A stretch of DNA of 32,633 nt from an uncultured Bacteroidota bacterium (GTDB lineage Bacteria; Bacteroidota; Bacteroidia; Chitinophagales; Chitinophagaceae), in contig CAIRES010000024.1 in assembly GCA_903877645.1 (NCBI GenBank), positions 1-32,633 on the forward strand, read 5' to 3'. Below are positions 8,221 through 15,800 of this stretch, in pieces (position 1 is the stretch's first letter; every line of letters begins with the position of its first letter). A model generated the notes under the pieces. It saw nothing but the letters and a program-made list of their open reading frames with translations, was not told the DNA's origin and did no database searches. Made by a program: the position numbers and the translations under genes.

Positions 8221-8838
8221 TTAAGGATAAGAAATAGAATGATCTCGGATGACTATAGTTAATGTTATGAAAGGTTCCGTCAGCATGGCATATACAGCCT
8301 TGCCTCGTTTTTTAATGGGGTGTGCCTGCATCTTGGGCATTAGTTCTTCTACCCTGTGTCTCACGGCTTCGCGTAGTGGCATCACTATTGGGCCATTACT
8401 TCTGCTACTAATGCATCGCCACTCCTGGTCGTCAAAATATACTACCTTACCTTTTTTATCAATGATGATGTTTTTCAGCAGCAGGGAATATTCGCCATTC
8501 GGCAACGCGGAGAGTATATCCTGTATGCCACTCAGCACATAATCGCGAAAGGAAAGCTGGCCCGGCTGCGTGATCACTTCTTTTTCGGTTACCTGTATCA
8601 GCGGCTGATCATTAAAGGCCAGGGGTTGCCGCTCATCCACCGCAATAATAGCCTTGATGGTGTCTTTAATGCGTTTGTCTTCAAGACGGTACAGCGTGTG
8701 TGTGAACCCCGAAAAGGTAATAGTGTCGCCATGCACTACTTCCTTTGTTTGTGTAGTATCGAACTGCGCAAATGCAGTACACGACAGCAGGCAGAGTATT
8801 GCCAGGAACGTAACCCTAAGTTTATTCCGATCAACCAT
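8221..8838 (-). CDS. Secreted stand-alone copy of the M56 protease sensor domain
   Basis: 205 residues; the signal peptide ends near AFAQ (residues 22-25), though LLSC at 17-20 could also act as a lipobox. Residues from about 73 to the end align by eye along their length with the last 135 or so residues of the M56 protease: GEYS at 115-118 and IIIDKKGK at 124-131 keep the same spacing as GEYS 377-380 and VVIDKKGK 386-393, and both proteins end with a similar beta-strand plus His segment. There is no protease or membrane domain. It is first in a probable two-gene operon. It could act as a decoy, co-sensor or ligand-binding partner of the protease (inference). No database family name can be given safely. 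Confidence 0.65.
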   Translation of the reverse strand: MVDRNKLRVTFLAILCLLSCTAFAQFDTTQTKEVVHGDTITFSGFTHTLYRLEDKRIKDTIKAIIAVDERQPLAFNDQPLIQVTEKEVITQPGQLSFRDYVLSGIQDILSALPNGEYSLLLKNIIIDKKGKVVYFDDQEWRCISSRSNGPIVMPLREAVRHRVEELMPKMQAHPIKKRGKAVYAMLTEPFITLTIVIRDHSISYP

Positions 8839-8885
8839 AAGCAGGTAGTTACTATAATATTACAAAATAGTATTGAGAATAAAAA

Positions 8886-8911
8886 AAGAGGCTATCCGTG
8901 GATAGCCTCTT
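8886..8911 (-). terminator. Intrinsic terminator of the etfBA operon
   Basis: A perfect 12-bp stem AAGAGGCTATCC / GGATAGCCTCTT with a 2-nt gap. On the minus strand it is followed by seven or more T, a textbook Rho-independent terminator just past the etfA stop. It insulates the downstream 8221-8838 gene. Confidence 0.9.
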
Positions 8912-8936
8912 GAATAAATGCGGGAAAGTATCGGGA

Positions 8937-9911
8937 TCAATGATTCGCTTTAAACTTCTTCACAGCTTCAGTGAGCCTTGGCACTACTTCCATCGCATCG
9001 CCCAGTACACCGTAGTCGGCTGCCTTAAAGAAAGGCGCTTCAGGGTCTTTGTTGATGACAACGATGGTCTTGCTGCCATTCACACCTGCAAGGTGCTGTA
9101 TAGCGCCTGATATGCCTACTGCAATATATAGGTTGGGGCGTATAGTACCACCTGTCTGGCCTACGTGCTCGCCATGCGGGCGCCAGTGGCTGTCGCCTAC
9201 AGGGCGGCTACAGGCTGTTGCTGCGCCCAGCTCTTTGGCCAGGTCTTCCAGTACATACCAGTTCTCAGGGCCCTTCATACCGCGGCCACCGCTCACTACC
9301 AGCTCAGCTTCAGAGAGTGGTACACTGCCCGATGCCTTGGCTACATCCTTCACCTGTACAGAGAAGTCTTTATCTTCAAAGGCCACATCCAGTTTTTCAA
9401 CTGTTGCTGTGCCTTCGCCTTTTACAACTGGGTAGGTATTCGGCATCAGGGTGATCACTTTTATATCGCTGGTCACATTCACAAAGGCGAATGCCTTGCC
9501 GGAGAATACATTTTTCTTGACCACGAAGCCCTTGCCCAGGTCGGGGTAAGAAACCGCGCCGGCCACCAGGCCGGCTTTCAGGCGGGCAGCCACACGTGGC
9601 GTTACTGCCTTGCCTACTGTATCGTGCAGGCCCACGATCACCTTCGCGCTTTCTTTCTGCGCGGCAGTGATCATCACCTTGGTATAGGCACGGGAGTTAA
9701 AATTATCGAGGCGGCCATCAGTGGTATGCAATACCTTCTGAGCGCCATAGGCGCCGAGCGCCTGCATCGCATCATCGCCCACATTGCCGGTAGCTACCGC
9801 AGTAACTGTAGTGCCTGTGCTTTTAGCGATGTTAGCAGCATATTGAATAGCCTCCAGAGATTTCTTCTTGAATATGCCCTGTGTATGTTCAACTAAAACG
9901 AGTACGCTCAT
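8937..9911 (-). CDS. etfA: Electron transfer flavoprotein subunit alpha
   Basis: 324 residues, normal for EtfA. The N-terminal half is the adenine-nucleotide-hydrolase-like fold; the C-terminal half carries the FAD-binding signature: SGGRGMKGPENW, SRPVGDSHW, GQTGGTIRPNLYIAVGISGA, then INKDPEAPFFKAADYGVLGD. With EtfB it forms the heterodimer that passes electrons from acyl-CoA and other dehydrogenases to ETF:quinone oxidoreductase. It lies 77 bp downstream of etfB on the same strand and is followed by a strong terminator, so etfB-etfA is a closed operon. Confidence 0.97.
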   Translation of the reverse strand: MSVLVLVEHTQGIFKKKSLEAIQYAANIAKSTGTTVTAVATGNVGDDAMQALGAYGAQKVLHTTDGRLDNFNSRAYTKVMITAAQKESAKVIVGLHDTVGKAVTPRVAARLKAGLVAGAVSYPDLGKGFVVKKNVFSGKAFAFVNVTSDIKVITLMPNTYPVVKGEGTATVEKLDVAFEDKDFSVQVKDVAKASGSVPLSEAELVVSGGRGMKGPENWYVLEDLAKELGAATACSRPVGDSHWRPHGEHVGQTGGTIRPNLYIAVGISGAIQHLAGVNGSKTIVVINKDPEAPFFKAADYGVLGDAMEVVPRLTEAVKKFKANH

Positions 9912-9989
9912 TGTATTTGTAAATTAAGTCAAAAGTTAAAAGTCAAAACCTAAACGTGAGTAACGTGTGCCATTAGCTGATCAGCTAAT
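9912..9989. repeat. etfB-etfA spacer with direct repeats and an 18-bp palindrome
   Basis: The perfect palindrome ATTAGCTGATCAGCTAAT (9972-9989) touches the etfB stop codon, and AAGTCAAAAG / AAAAGTCAAAA near-repeats precede etfA. It may be an RNA-processing or stability element within the operon, or just a spread intergenic repeat. Confidence 0.5.
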
Positions 9990-10732
9990 CAAATAACCTT
10001 AGCCTCCGTGTGCAGCAGGTTCACCAGTTCATCCATGTTGTCTGCAGCTATCATTTTCACACCTGTTTTTGCAGGTGGCAACTCATAGCCTACTATGGTA
10101 GTGAGTGCATCTATCGCAGCAGCCGGAACCACTTTTAGCGGCTTGGTACGTGCGGCCATGATACCGCGCATATTAGGTATGCGGGCTTCGGCAACACCCT
10201 TCTGGCAACTGATGGCCAGTGGCAGGCTGCAGGTGTCGGTTTCTTCGCCGCCTTCTATTTCGCGGGTCACAGTGGCTGTGGTGCCGGCAATGTCTATCTT
10301 GGCCGCAAAGCCCAGGTAGTTCATATCCAGCAGTTCGGCTACCATAGCGCCTACTGAGCCATTGTTATAGTCTATTGATTCTTTACCCAGCAATACCAGG
10401 TCATAGCCGCCTGTTTTGGCATATTCGGCGATCTGTGCTGCCACGGCGTAGGTGTCGTTGCTATCAGCGTCTATACGAATGGCCTCATCGCCACCTAGGG
10501 CGAGGGCTTTGCGTATCACAGGCTCGGCATCGGCCTTGCCTACAGTAATGAGGTGCACATCGGTAGCGGCACCGCTTTCCTTCAGTTCCAGCGCGCGTAC
10601 CAGTGCATACCACTCATCATACGGATTGATGATGAAGGTAACACCCTGTGTGCTGAAATGTGTGTTGTTGTCGCTAAAAGCGACCTTAGTGGTGGTGTCT
10701 GGCACCGGGCAGATACAAACTAATATTTTCAT
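9989..10732 (-). CDS. etfB: Electron transfer flavoprotein subunit beta
   Basis: 247 residues, typical EtfB length. It opens with KILVCICPVPDT, followed by INPYDEWYALVRALELKE, the AMP-binding-region VLLGKESIDYNNGSVGAM segment, and LPLAISCQKGVAEARIPNMRGIMAARTK near residues 170-200, all EtfB signatures. It is the structural AMP-binding partner of EtfA. It is the first gene of the operon; a promoter box lies at 10806-10813, giving a leader of about 70 nt. Confidence 0.97.
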   Translation of the reverse strand: MKILVCICPVPDTTTKVAFSDNNTHFSTQGVTFIINPYDEWYALVRALELKESGAATDVHLITVGKADAEPVIRKALALGGDEAIRIDADSNDTYAVAAQIAEYAKTGGYDLVLLGKESIDYNNGSVGAMVAELLDMNYLGFAAKIDIAGTTATVTREIEGGEETDTCSLPLAISCQKGVAEARIPNMRGIMAARTKPLKVVPAAAIDALTTIVGYELPPAKTGVKMIAADNMDELVNLLHTEAKVI

Positions 10733-10805
10733 CTTAAGTCAGTAGTTAATAGTCATTCCCGACAAGCTATCTGGACTAAAAGATCCTGTAACCTGAATGG
10801 GAGTG

Positions 10806-10813
10806 CAAAAGTA
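10806..10813 (-). promoter_or_regulatory. -7 box (TACTTTTG) of etfBA
   Basis: Exact TAnnTTTG on the minus strand, 73 nt before the etfB ATG; a -33 TTG is not evident. Confidence 0.45.
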
Positions 10814-10870
10814 GGCAAAAATCGATTAACCTGATTCGCCGTATATTCTTCTTTGGTAGTGCCACCCCGC

Positions 10871-10898
10871 AAAAAAGGAGCCAACCGGCTCCTTTTTT
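10871..10898. terminator. Bidirectional terminator after the NIF3/zinc-ribbon operon
   Basis: A 12-bp stem AAAAAAGGAGCC / GGCTCCTTTTTT with an AACC loop, supplying a T-tract on either strand. It lies 20 bp past the zinc-ribbon gene stop. Confidence 0.9.
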
Positions 10899-10919
10899 AA
10901 TATAAATTGTTTTGAGTTA

Positions 10920-11678
10920 TTATTTAGCGTTGTTCACCTTGTCATTCAGGTCTATATCTACAAGGATGCGGCCGCAATGTTCGCACACGATGATCTTTTT
11001 GTGCTGGCGTATTTCGCTCTGGCGCTGCGGGGGGATCACATTGAAGCAACCACCACATGAGTCGCGCATGATCGGCACTACAGCCAGGCCATTGCGATAG
11101 CTGCTGCGGATGCGGTCGTAGGCGCTCAACAGGCGTGGGTCTACTTTTTCTTTAGCCTCGGCCGATTTCTTAGCCAGTGCCTTTTCTTCTTTATCAGTAT
11201 CGGCAGTGATCTTTTCCAGTTCAGTACGCTTTACTTTCAGCGACTCCTCTACTACCTGTATCTTCTCTTCGGTTTTCAGGCGTGCGTTGGTACGGTCCTT
11301 CAGTTCGTAAGTGGCATCTTTGATGTGCTTATCATTCAGCTTCACTTCCAGCTCCTGCATTTCCATTTCCTTAGAGATGGCTTCGAACTCACGGTTGTTC
11401 TTTACATTGTCCTGTTGCTTCTCATATTTCTTGATGAGGGCCAGAGCATCCTTCTTCGCATTGCTCTTGGTCTCGACGAAGGTATTGATGTTGCCTATTT
11501 CTGCGTCTATATTATTGATACGTGTTTGCAGACCTGCGATCTCATCTTCCAGGTCTTTAACTTCCATTGGCAATTCACCTTTCAACGTCTTGATATCGTC
11601 TATCTTAGAGTCTATCTTTTGTAAGGCAAGTACCGCGGTCAGTTTTTCTTCAACCGAAAAGTCTTTTACTGAAGCCAT
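10920..11678 (-). CDS. Coiled-coil protein with C-terminal C4 zinc ribbon (zf-RING_7 family)
   Basis: 252 residues. Residues about 10-185 are a long charged coiled coil (Lys/Glu-rich heptads); the end holds CGGC (208-211) and CEHC (232-235), a C4 zinc ribbon with the segment between them reading NVIPPQRQSEIRQ. This is the layout of the zf-RING_7 / HP0958-like family, found next to NIF3-type genes in many bacteria. HP0958 binds RNA and flagellar factors in Helicobacter; in a non-flagellate Bacteroidota the role is unknown. The gene follows the NIF3 gene after 3 bp, so the two are co-transcribed. Confidence 0.9.
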   Translation of the reverse strand: MASVKDFSVEEKLTAVLALQKIDSKIDDIKTLKGELPMEVKDLEDEIAGLQTRINNIDAEIGNINTFVETKSNAKKDALALIKKYEKQQDNVKNNREFEAISKEMEMQELEVKLNDKHIKDATYELKDRTNARLKTEEKIQVVEESLKVKRTELEKITADTDKEEKALAKKSAEAKEKVDPRLLSAYDRIRSSYRNGLAVVPIMRDSCGGCFNVIPPQRQSEIRQHKKIIVCEHCGRILVDIDLNDKVNNAK

Positions 11679-11681
11679 TTG

Positions 11682-12779
11682 CTAAAAATATTTTACAGGA
11701 TTGGTGGATGAATTTGATAAAAGGACTGCAAATGTAGGGAATTTTTCCTTAAGTATTGCCTCAAATATTTCACCGGTATACTGCTCACTTTCATAGTGCC
11801 CTATATCAGCTATGATGATTTTTCCTTCTGCGTCGAAAAATTGGTGATATTTATAGTCGGCGGTCACAAAAACATCTGCCCCGGCACATATAGCGTCATT
11901 CAGTAAAAAGCTGCCCGATCCGCCACATATAGCTACTTTTTGTATTTTTTTACCACTCAATTCAGTATGACGTATTATGCCTGCTTTCATTTGTTGTTTC
12001 AGCAAGCCGAGAAAGGCAGTTTCGTCCATCGGCTGGGGTAGCGTGCCCACCATTCCGGCGCCTATCTGCTGGTTGGCATTGGGCAGGGGGATCAGTTCGT
12101 AAGCCACTTCCTCGTATGGATGGGTGCTGAACAAGGCACGCAATACCGCAGCCTGTTGGTGTCTTTCTACCAGCACTTCTATTTTTACCTCATCCACCCA
12201 TTCCCGCTTGCCCCCCGCTTCACCAATGGCCGGGGTAGCATCTTCCGCCGCCCTGAAGGTGCCTGTTCCTGGAGCGTTAAAGCTGCATTCGCTGTATTTG
12301 CCCACATGCCCGGCTCCCGCCGCAAACAGGGCTTCCAATACTTTTGGAGCGGCTTCCATTGGGGCGTAGGTATATAATTTGCTCAGGGTATCCGTTTTAG
12401 GCGCCAGGATCTTAATATTGGTCAATCCCAGCTTTTCAGCGATCTTGGCATTCACACCGGTATACATATTATCCAGGTTGGTGTGCGCAGCATAGATAAT
12501 GATGTCGTTCTTGATGGCCTTGTACACTATTCGCTCCACATAGTTACGACCGGTAATACGCTTCAGTCCGCTGAAGATGACCGGGTGGTGGCACACCACC
12601 ATATTACAACCGCGGGCTATGGCCTCATCCAGCACCTGCTCGGTCACATCCAGGGTAATGAGCACCCCTGTTAGTTCATCAGAGTTATTCCCTACCTGTA
12701 GTCCGCTATTATCATAGCTTTCCTGGTAGATAAGTGGCGCTACTGCTTCTATTGCTGCGGTAATGTCTTTTACTTGCAC
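11682..12779 (-). CDS. NIF3-like dinuclear metal centre protein (YqfO/YbgI family)
   Basis: 365 residues, the longer YqfO-type architecture with a PII/CutA-like insert around 130-230 (VEVLVERHQ-like strand, then FSTHPYEEVAYEL). Metal ligands are visible: HHP at 64-66, H99 and D103 in the YAAHTNLDN stretch, and a C-terminal GHYESEQ. Annotated in databases as GTP cyclohydrolase 1 type 2-like, but the true substrate is uncertain. It is the first gene of a two-gene operon with the zinc-ribbon protein; a TATCTTTG box lies 17 nt upstream of the ATG. Confidence 0.93.
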   Translation of the reverse strand: MQVKDITAAIEAVAPLIYQESYDNSGLQVGNNSDELTGVLITLDVTEQVLDEAIARGCNMVVCHHPVIFSGLKRITGRNYVERIVYKAIKNDIIIYAAHTNLDNMYTGVNAKIAEKLGLTNIKILAPKTDTLSKLYTYAPMEAAPKVLEALFAAGAGHVGKYSECSFNAPGTGTFRAAEDATPAIGEAGGKREWVDEVKIEVLVERHQQAAVLRALFSTHPYEEVAYELIPLPNANQQIGAGMVGTLPQPMDETAFLGLLKQQMKAGIIRHTELSGKKIQKVAICGGSGSFLLNDAICAGADVFVTADYKYHQFFDAEGKIIIADIGHYESEQYTGEIFEAILKEKFPTFAVLLSNSSTNPVKYF

Positions 12780-12795
12780 GATTTAAGCTTTGTCC

Positions 12796-12803
12796 CAAAG
12801 ATA
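12796..12803 (-). promoter_or_regulatory. -7 box (TATCTTTG) of the NIF3-like operon
   Basis: Exact TAnnTTTG on the minus strand, predicting a leader of about 12 nt. Confidence 0.5.
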
Positions 12804-12906
12804 GCTATTTATATAGCCTGTGGCAGAGTGGCTGGTGGCCAAGTTTTATCATTAATTAACACTATTTTATTTTTTGAATAGCTAATATTGCAGCCGTAAG
12901 ACCGTC

Positions 12907-13278
12907 ATGACGAATACGAAGCAATATATATTACAGTGTTTGGGCATACTTTTGCTCCTATGCGGCTATTTTCTGAGCGATCAGCCGGATAGTCTTTCTG
13001 TAATGCATTTTGATCCTAATCCTGCCTGTCCTACTGTAATCACTAAGGGCGTAAGCGATAATGATATTTTTGCAGCAGTTGCTTCAGACTCTACCCCCAA
13101 CAACACTACCCGCAAAACAAACGTACCCAAATACGTTTCCTTTGAAATAATTCTGCCGCATACCGGTGGTTATATTTTTCATCCGATGCCGCCTGTTATC
13201 TATACATGCGCCCTGCCGGAACGCTACAATTATCTTTTTTACGAAGAGATCAACCCGCCACCTCCCAAGGCCTGCTAA
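12907..13278 (+). CDS. Small exported protein heading the metal efflux operon
   Basis: 123 residues. A hydrophobic N-terminus (QCLGILLLLCGYFL) suggests export or a membrane anchor; the rest is short and polar and ends with LFYEEINPPPPKAC. No His/Met-rich metal site is obvious; three Cys outside the leader (near residues 41, 101 and the last residue) could bind a metal or form a disulfide. It lies 68 bp upstream of the TolC-like gene on the same strand, and no other gene intervenes. I do not recognise a named family. It could be an accessory periplasmic metal-handling or assembly protein (inference from position only). A TAATATTG near-match to the promoter box lies at 12883-12890. Confidence 0.7.
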   Translation: MTNTKQYILQCLGILLLLCGYFLSDQPDSLSVMHFDPNPACPTVITKGVSDNDIFAAVASDSTPNNTTRKTNVPKYVSFEIILPHTGGYIFHPMPPVIYTCALPERYNYLFYEEINPPPPKAC

Positions 13279-13285
13279 AAGCTAT

Positions 13286-13310
13286 ATTATCAGCCTGTTG
13301 GCTTGATAAT
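13286..13310 (+). other. Hairpin between the small exported protein and the TolC-like gene
   Basis: ATTATCAGCC (13286-13295) pairs with GGCTTGATAAT (13300-13310) with one bulged base and a TGTT loop, followed by only a short T-run. It may be a partial terminator or RNA-processing site that sets the ratio of the first gene to the rest. Confidence 0.4.
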
Positions 13311-13346
13311 TTTGGAACTTCCAGTCTAATCTTAAAATCAAAAGGC

Positions 13347-14654
13347 ATGCTTCATCATAAGCTTGCAAAAGGTATATGCTCTCTATGCTGCATGTATTTC
13401 TTGCAAACACACTCTATATATGCACAGAATAATTATTTGTCACCTGCCGATACTGTGCGCCTGGAATTAAAACAGGCCGAAAAAATGTTTCTCGATAATA
13501 ACCTGCAACTTCTTGCAGCGCATTACAATGTACAATCGGCGCAGGAGCTGGTACTACAGGCTAAGAAATGGGATAACCCTACATTGAACACCGATCAGAA
13601 TGTGTATACCAACGGTCATTTCTTTCAGCACGGTACCGATGCCGGTGGCAATCCGCAGGGAGAAGTATATGTGCAGGTGCAACAACTTATCAAGACAGCA
13701 GGCAAGCGTGGCAAGCAGGTAGACCTTGCCCGTACCAATGTGAACCTGGCCGACTGGCAATTCAAAAGCGTGATGCGCAGCCTCAGGGCCACGCTCATCA
13801 AGGATTACTACACCGTAGCCCAATTGCAGGGTAATACCCGCCTGTATAGCGAGAATATGGAGCAGCTGAATAAACTACTGAATGCCCAGAAAGCAGAATT
13901 CAATGCAGGGAACATTGCCAAAAAGGAGTACCTGCGCATACAGGCGCTTATCATCAGCCTGCAGCAGGATATGACCGGCAATGCAAAGAATATGAATGAT
14001 GCCCAGGCCGAACTGAAAACCGTACTTGGCATTACCGGTAATAAATTCATTCTGCCTGTGCTGCCCGAGACAGAACAGCCGGAGATACCTGCTGCCAATA
14101 TCCTGCAACTGGTGGACTCTGCAAAGCGCTACAATACCGACTACCAGCAGGAGGTGTACCAACTGCAATATAACCGGCAGAACCTGCGCCTGCAAAAAGC
14201 ACTGTCTGTTCCTGACCTTACCGTTGGGCCTGAGTTCGACCAGAATGCCAACTATACACCCAATTATTATGGCCTCAGTATCTCCTTGCCGCTACCGGTT
14301 TGGGACAGGAACCAGGGCAATATAAAATCGGTAAAGGCGCAGGTAAAGCAAGAGGAAGCCTTAGTCACCTCGGCCGACCAGAAACTGCAAAACGATGTGA
14401 TGAACGCTTACCAGAACCTGTTGTACATGAACAGGCTCAGTTCTGACAACAATACGCAGTTTTACAAAGATTATTACGAGCTGCAAAAGAACATACTGGA
14501 GAGCTATAACAATCGCCAGATCAGCCTCATAGAATTTCTTGAATATTTTAACGACTACCAGGACGTGAGGCAGAAGCAGTTGCAGCAAATGCTGGACCTG
14601 AGGCTGGCCAAAGAAGACCTGAATGATGTGGTAGGTATAGACATTGTACAATAA
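13347..14654 (+). CDS. TolC/CusC-family outer membrane efflux protein
   Basis: 435 residues. The signal peptide ends near IYAQ (24-27). The body shows the two-fold TolC helical pattern: LKQAEKMFLDNNLQLLAAHY... at the start, YGLSISLPLPVWDRNQGNI in the second half (the typical LPLPVFDRNQG of heavy-metal channels), and Gln-rich coiled coils ending with DLRLAKEDLNDVVG. A longer frame runs from 13206 but overlaps the upstream gene and lacks a signal sequence, so the 13347 ATG is chosen. It is the outer membrane channel for the adaptor and pump encoded next. Confidence 0.92.
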   Translation: MLHHKLAKGICSLCCMYFLQTHSIYAQNNYLSPADTVRLELKQAEKMFLDNNLQLLAAHYNVQSAQELVLQAKKWDNPTLNTDQNVYTNGHFFQHGTDAGGNPQGEVYVQVQQLIKTAGKRGKQVDLARTNVNLADWQFKSVMRSLRATLIKDYYTVAQLQGNTRLYSENMEQLNKLLNAQKAEFNAGNIAKKEYLRIQALIISLQQDMTGNAKNMNDAQAELKTVLGITGNKFILPVLPETEQPEIPAANILQLVDSAKRYNTDYQQEVYQLQYNRQNLRLQKALSVPDLTVGPEFDQNANYTPNYYGLSISLPLPVWDRNQGNIKSVKAQVKQEEALVTSADQKLQNDVMNAYQNLLYMNRLSSDNNTQFYKDYYELQKNILESYNNRQISLIEFLEYFNDYQDVRQKQLQQMLDLRLAKEDLNDVVGIDIVQ

Positions 14655-14668
14655 CAAAAAAAAAGATC

Positions 14669-15772
14669 ATGAAAAGCAAATATTTTATAGCAGCAGTGTT
14701 AGCAGGTTTTACGGTGCTCACTTCATGTAGTGAGCATAAGGAACAGCCGGCTGATACCAACAAGAAGTTTATACTCAGCGATACCATGCGCCACATGATA
14801 GAACTGGATACGGTGCGCGATTGCAATATATCTGATGAGCTGTCATTGAGCGGCGTTGTTGCATTCAACGACAATAATGTGGTGAAGGTATTTCCGCGCA
14901 GCAGTGGCCAGGTGACGGAGGCAAAAGTATCGCTCGGAGACAAAGTAACCAAAGGACAGGTACTGGCCATCATACACAGCGCCGATGTGGCAGGCAACTA
15001 TAGCGACCTCAGCAGCGCTAATGCCGACCTCTCTATTGCCAAACGCCAGATGGACAATGCGGAGTCGTTGTACAAAAGCGGTATCAGCAGTGAGAAGGAA
15101 TACAACGAGGCTAAGCAGAATTATGAAAAGGCACTGGCAGCAAAAGGTAAGATACAATCTGTCATCAGCATCAATGGTGGCGGTAAGACCAATGCAGGCG
15201 GCGAATATGTAGTCACTGCGCCTATAGATGGTTATGTGGTAGAGAAGAAGGTAACTGCAGGCTCCTTTATCCGCCCGGATATGGGAGATAACCTGTTCAC
15301 TATCTCTGATCTCAAGAGCATATGGGTATACGCCAATGTGTATGAAGCCGACATTTCCAAGATCAAAGAAGGCTACCCCGTACAGGTACTGCCGCTGTCT
15401 TATCCCGGTAAGGTATTTACTGGCAAAGTGGATAAAGTAAGTGAAGTGCTGGACCCACAAAGCAAGGCCATGAAGGTGCGCATCAACCTCGATAATAAGG
15501 ACATGCTCCTGAAGCCGGACATGTTTGCCAAGGTACTTGTCGAAAATGAAGAAGGCGCAAAAGCGATATGCATTCCCACTTCATCGCTCATTCCCGAAGA
15601 AGGAAAGAACTATGTAGTAGTGTATAAGAACGACAGTGACCTGAAAGTGGCACAGGTAGAAGTGATCAAGACGGTTGGCCCGCGCACGTTCATTCAAAGC
15701 GGTGTGACCGTTGGCGACAGGCTGATCAGCAAGAACCAGATACTTATATTTAATCAGTTGTCGGGCCAGTAA
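14669..15772 (+). CDS. RND efflux periplasmic adaptor (membrane fusion) lipoprotein, CzcB/CusB-like
   Basis: 367 residues. The lipoprotein signal MKSKYFIAAVLAGFTVLTSC places the modified Cys at residue 20. The HlyD-type order is visible: a first lipoyl half (SGQVTEAKVSLGDKVTKGQVL, about 76-96), an alpha-helical hairpin (about 105-160), a second lipoyl half (TAPIDGYVVEKKVTAGSFI, about 181-199), a beta-barrel (VQVLPLSYPGKVFTGKV), and a membrane-proximal end. There is no N-terminal CusF-like or His-rich metal-binding extension. It bridges the pump and the outer membrane channel. It starts 14 bp after the TolC-like gene. Confidence 0.93.
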   Translation: MKSKYFIAAVLAGFTVLTSCSEHKEQPADTNKKFILSDTMRHMIELDTVRDCNISDELSLSGVVAFNDNNVVKVFPRSSGQVTEAKVSLGDKVTKGQVLAIIHSADVAGNYSDLSSANADLSIAKRQMDNAESLYKSGISSEKEYNEAKQNYEKALAAKGKIQSVISINGGGKTNAGGEYVVTAPIDGYVVEKKVTAGSFIRPDMGDNLFTISDLKSIWVYANVYEADISKIKEGYPVQVLPLSYPGKVFTGKVDKVSEVLDPQSKAMKVRINLDNKDMLLKPDMFAKVLVENEEGAKAICIPTSSLIPEEGKNYVVVYKNDSDLKVAQVEVIKTVGPRTFIQSGVTVGDRLISKNQILIFNQLSGQ

Positions 15773-15800
15773 GGCACGGCAATAAGCCAAAACACGACTA

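Noticed and set aside
9165-9896. Long plus-strand open frame (243 codons) opposite etfA
   Set aside because: It mirrors the strongly conserved etfA coding strand, shows no family motif and has no promoter; a shadow of biased codon use.
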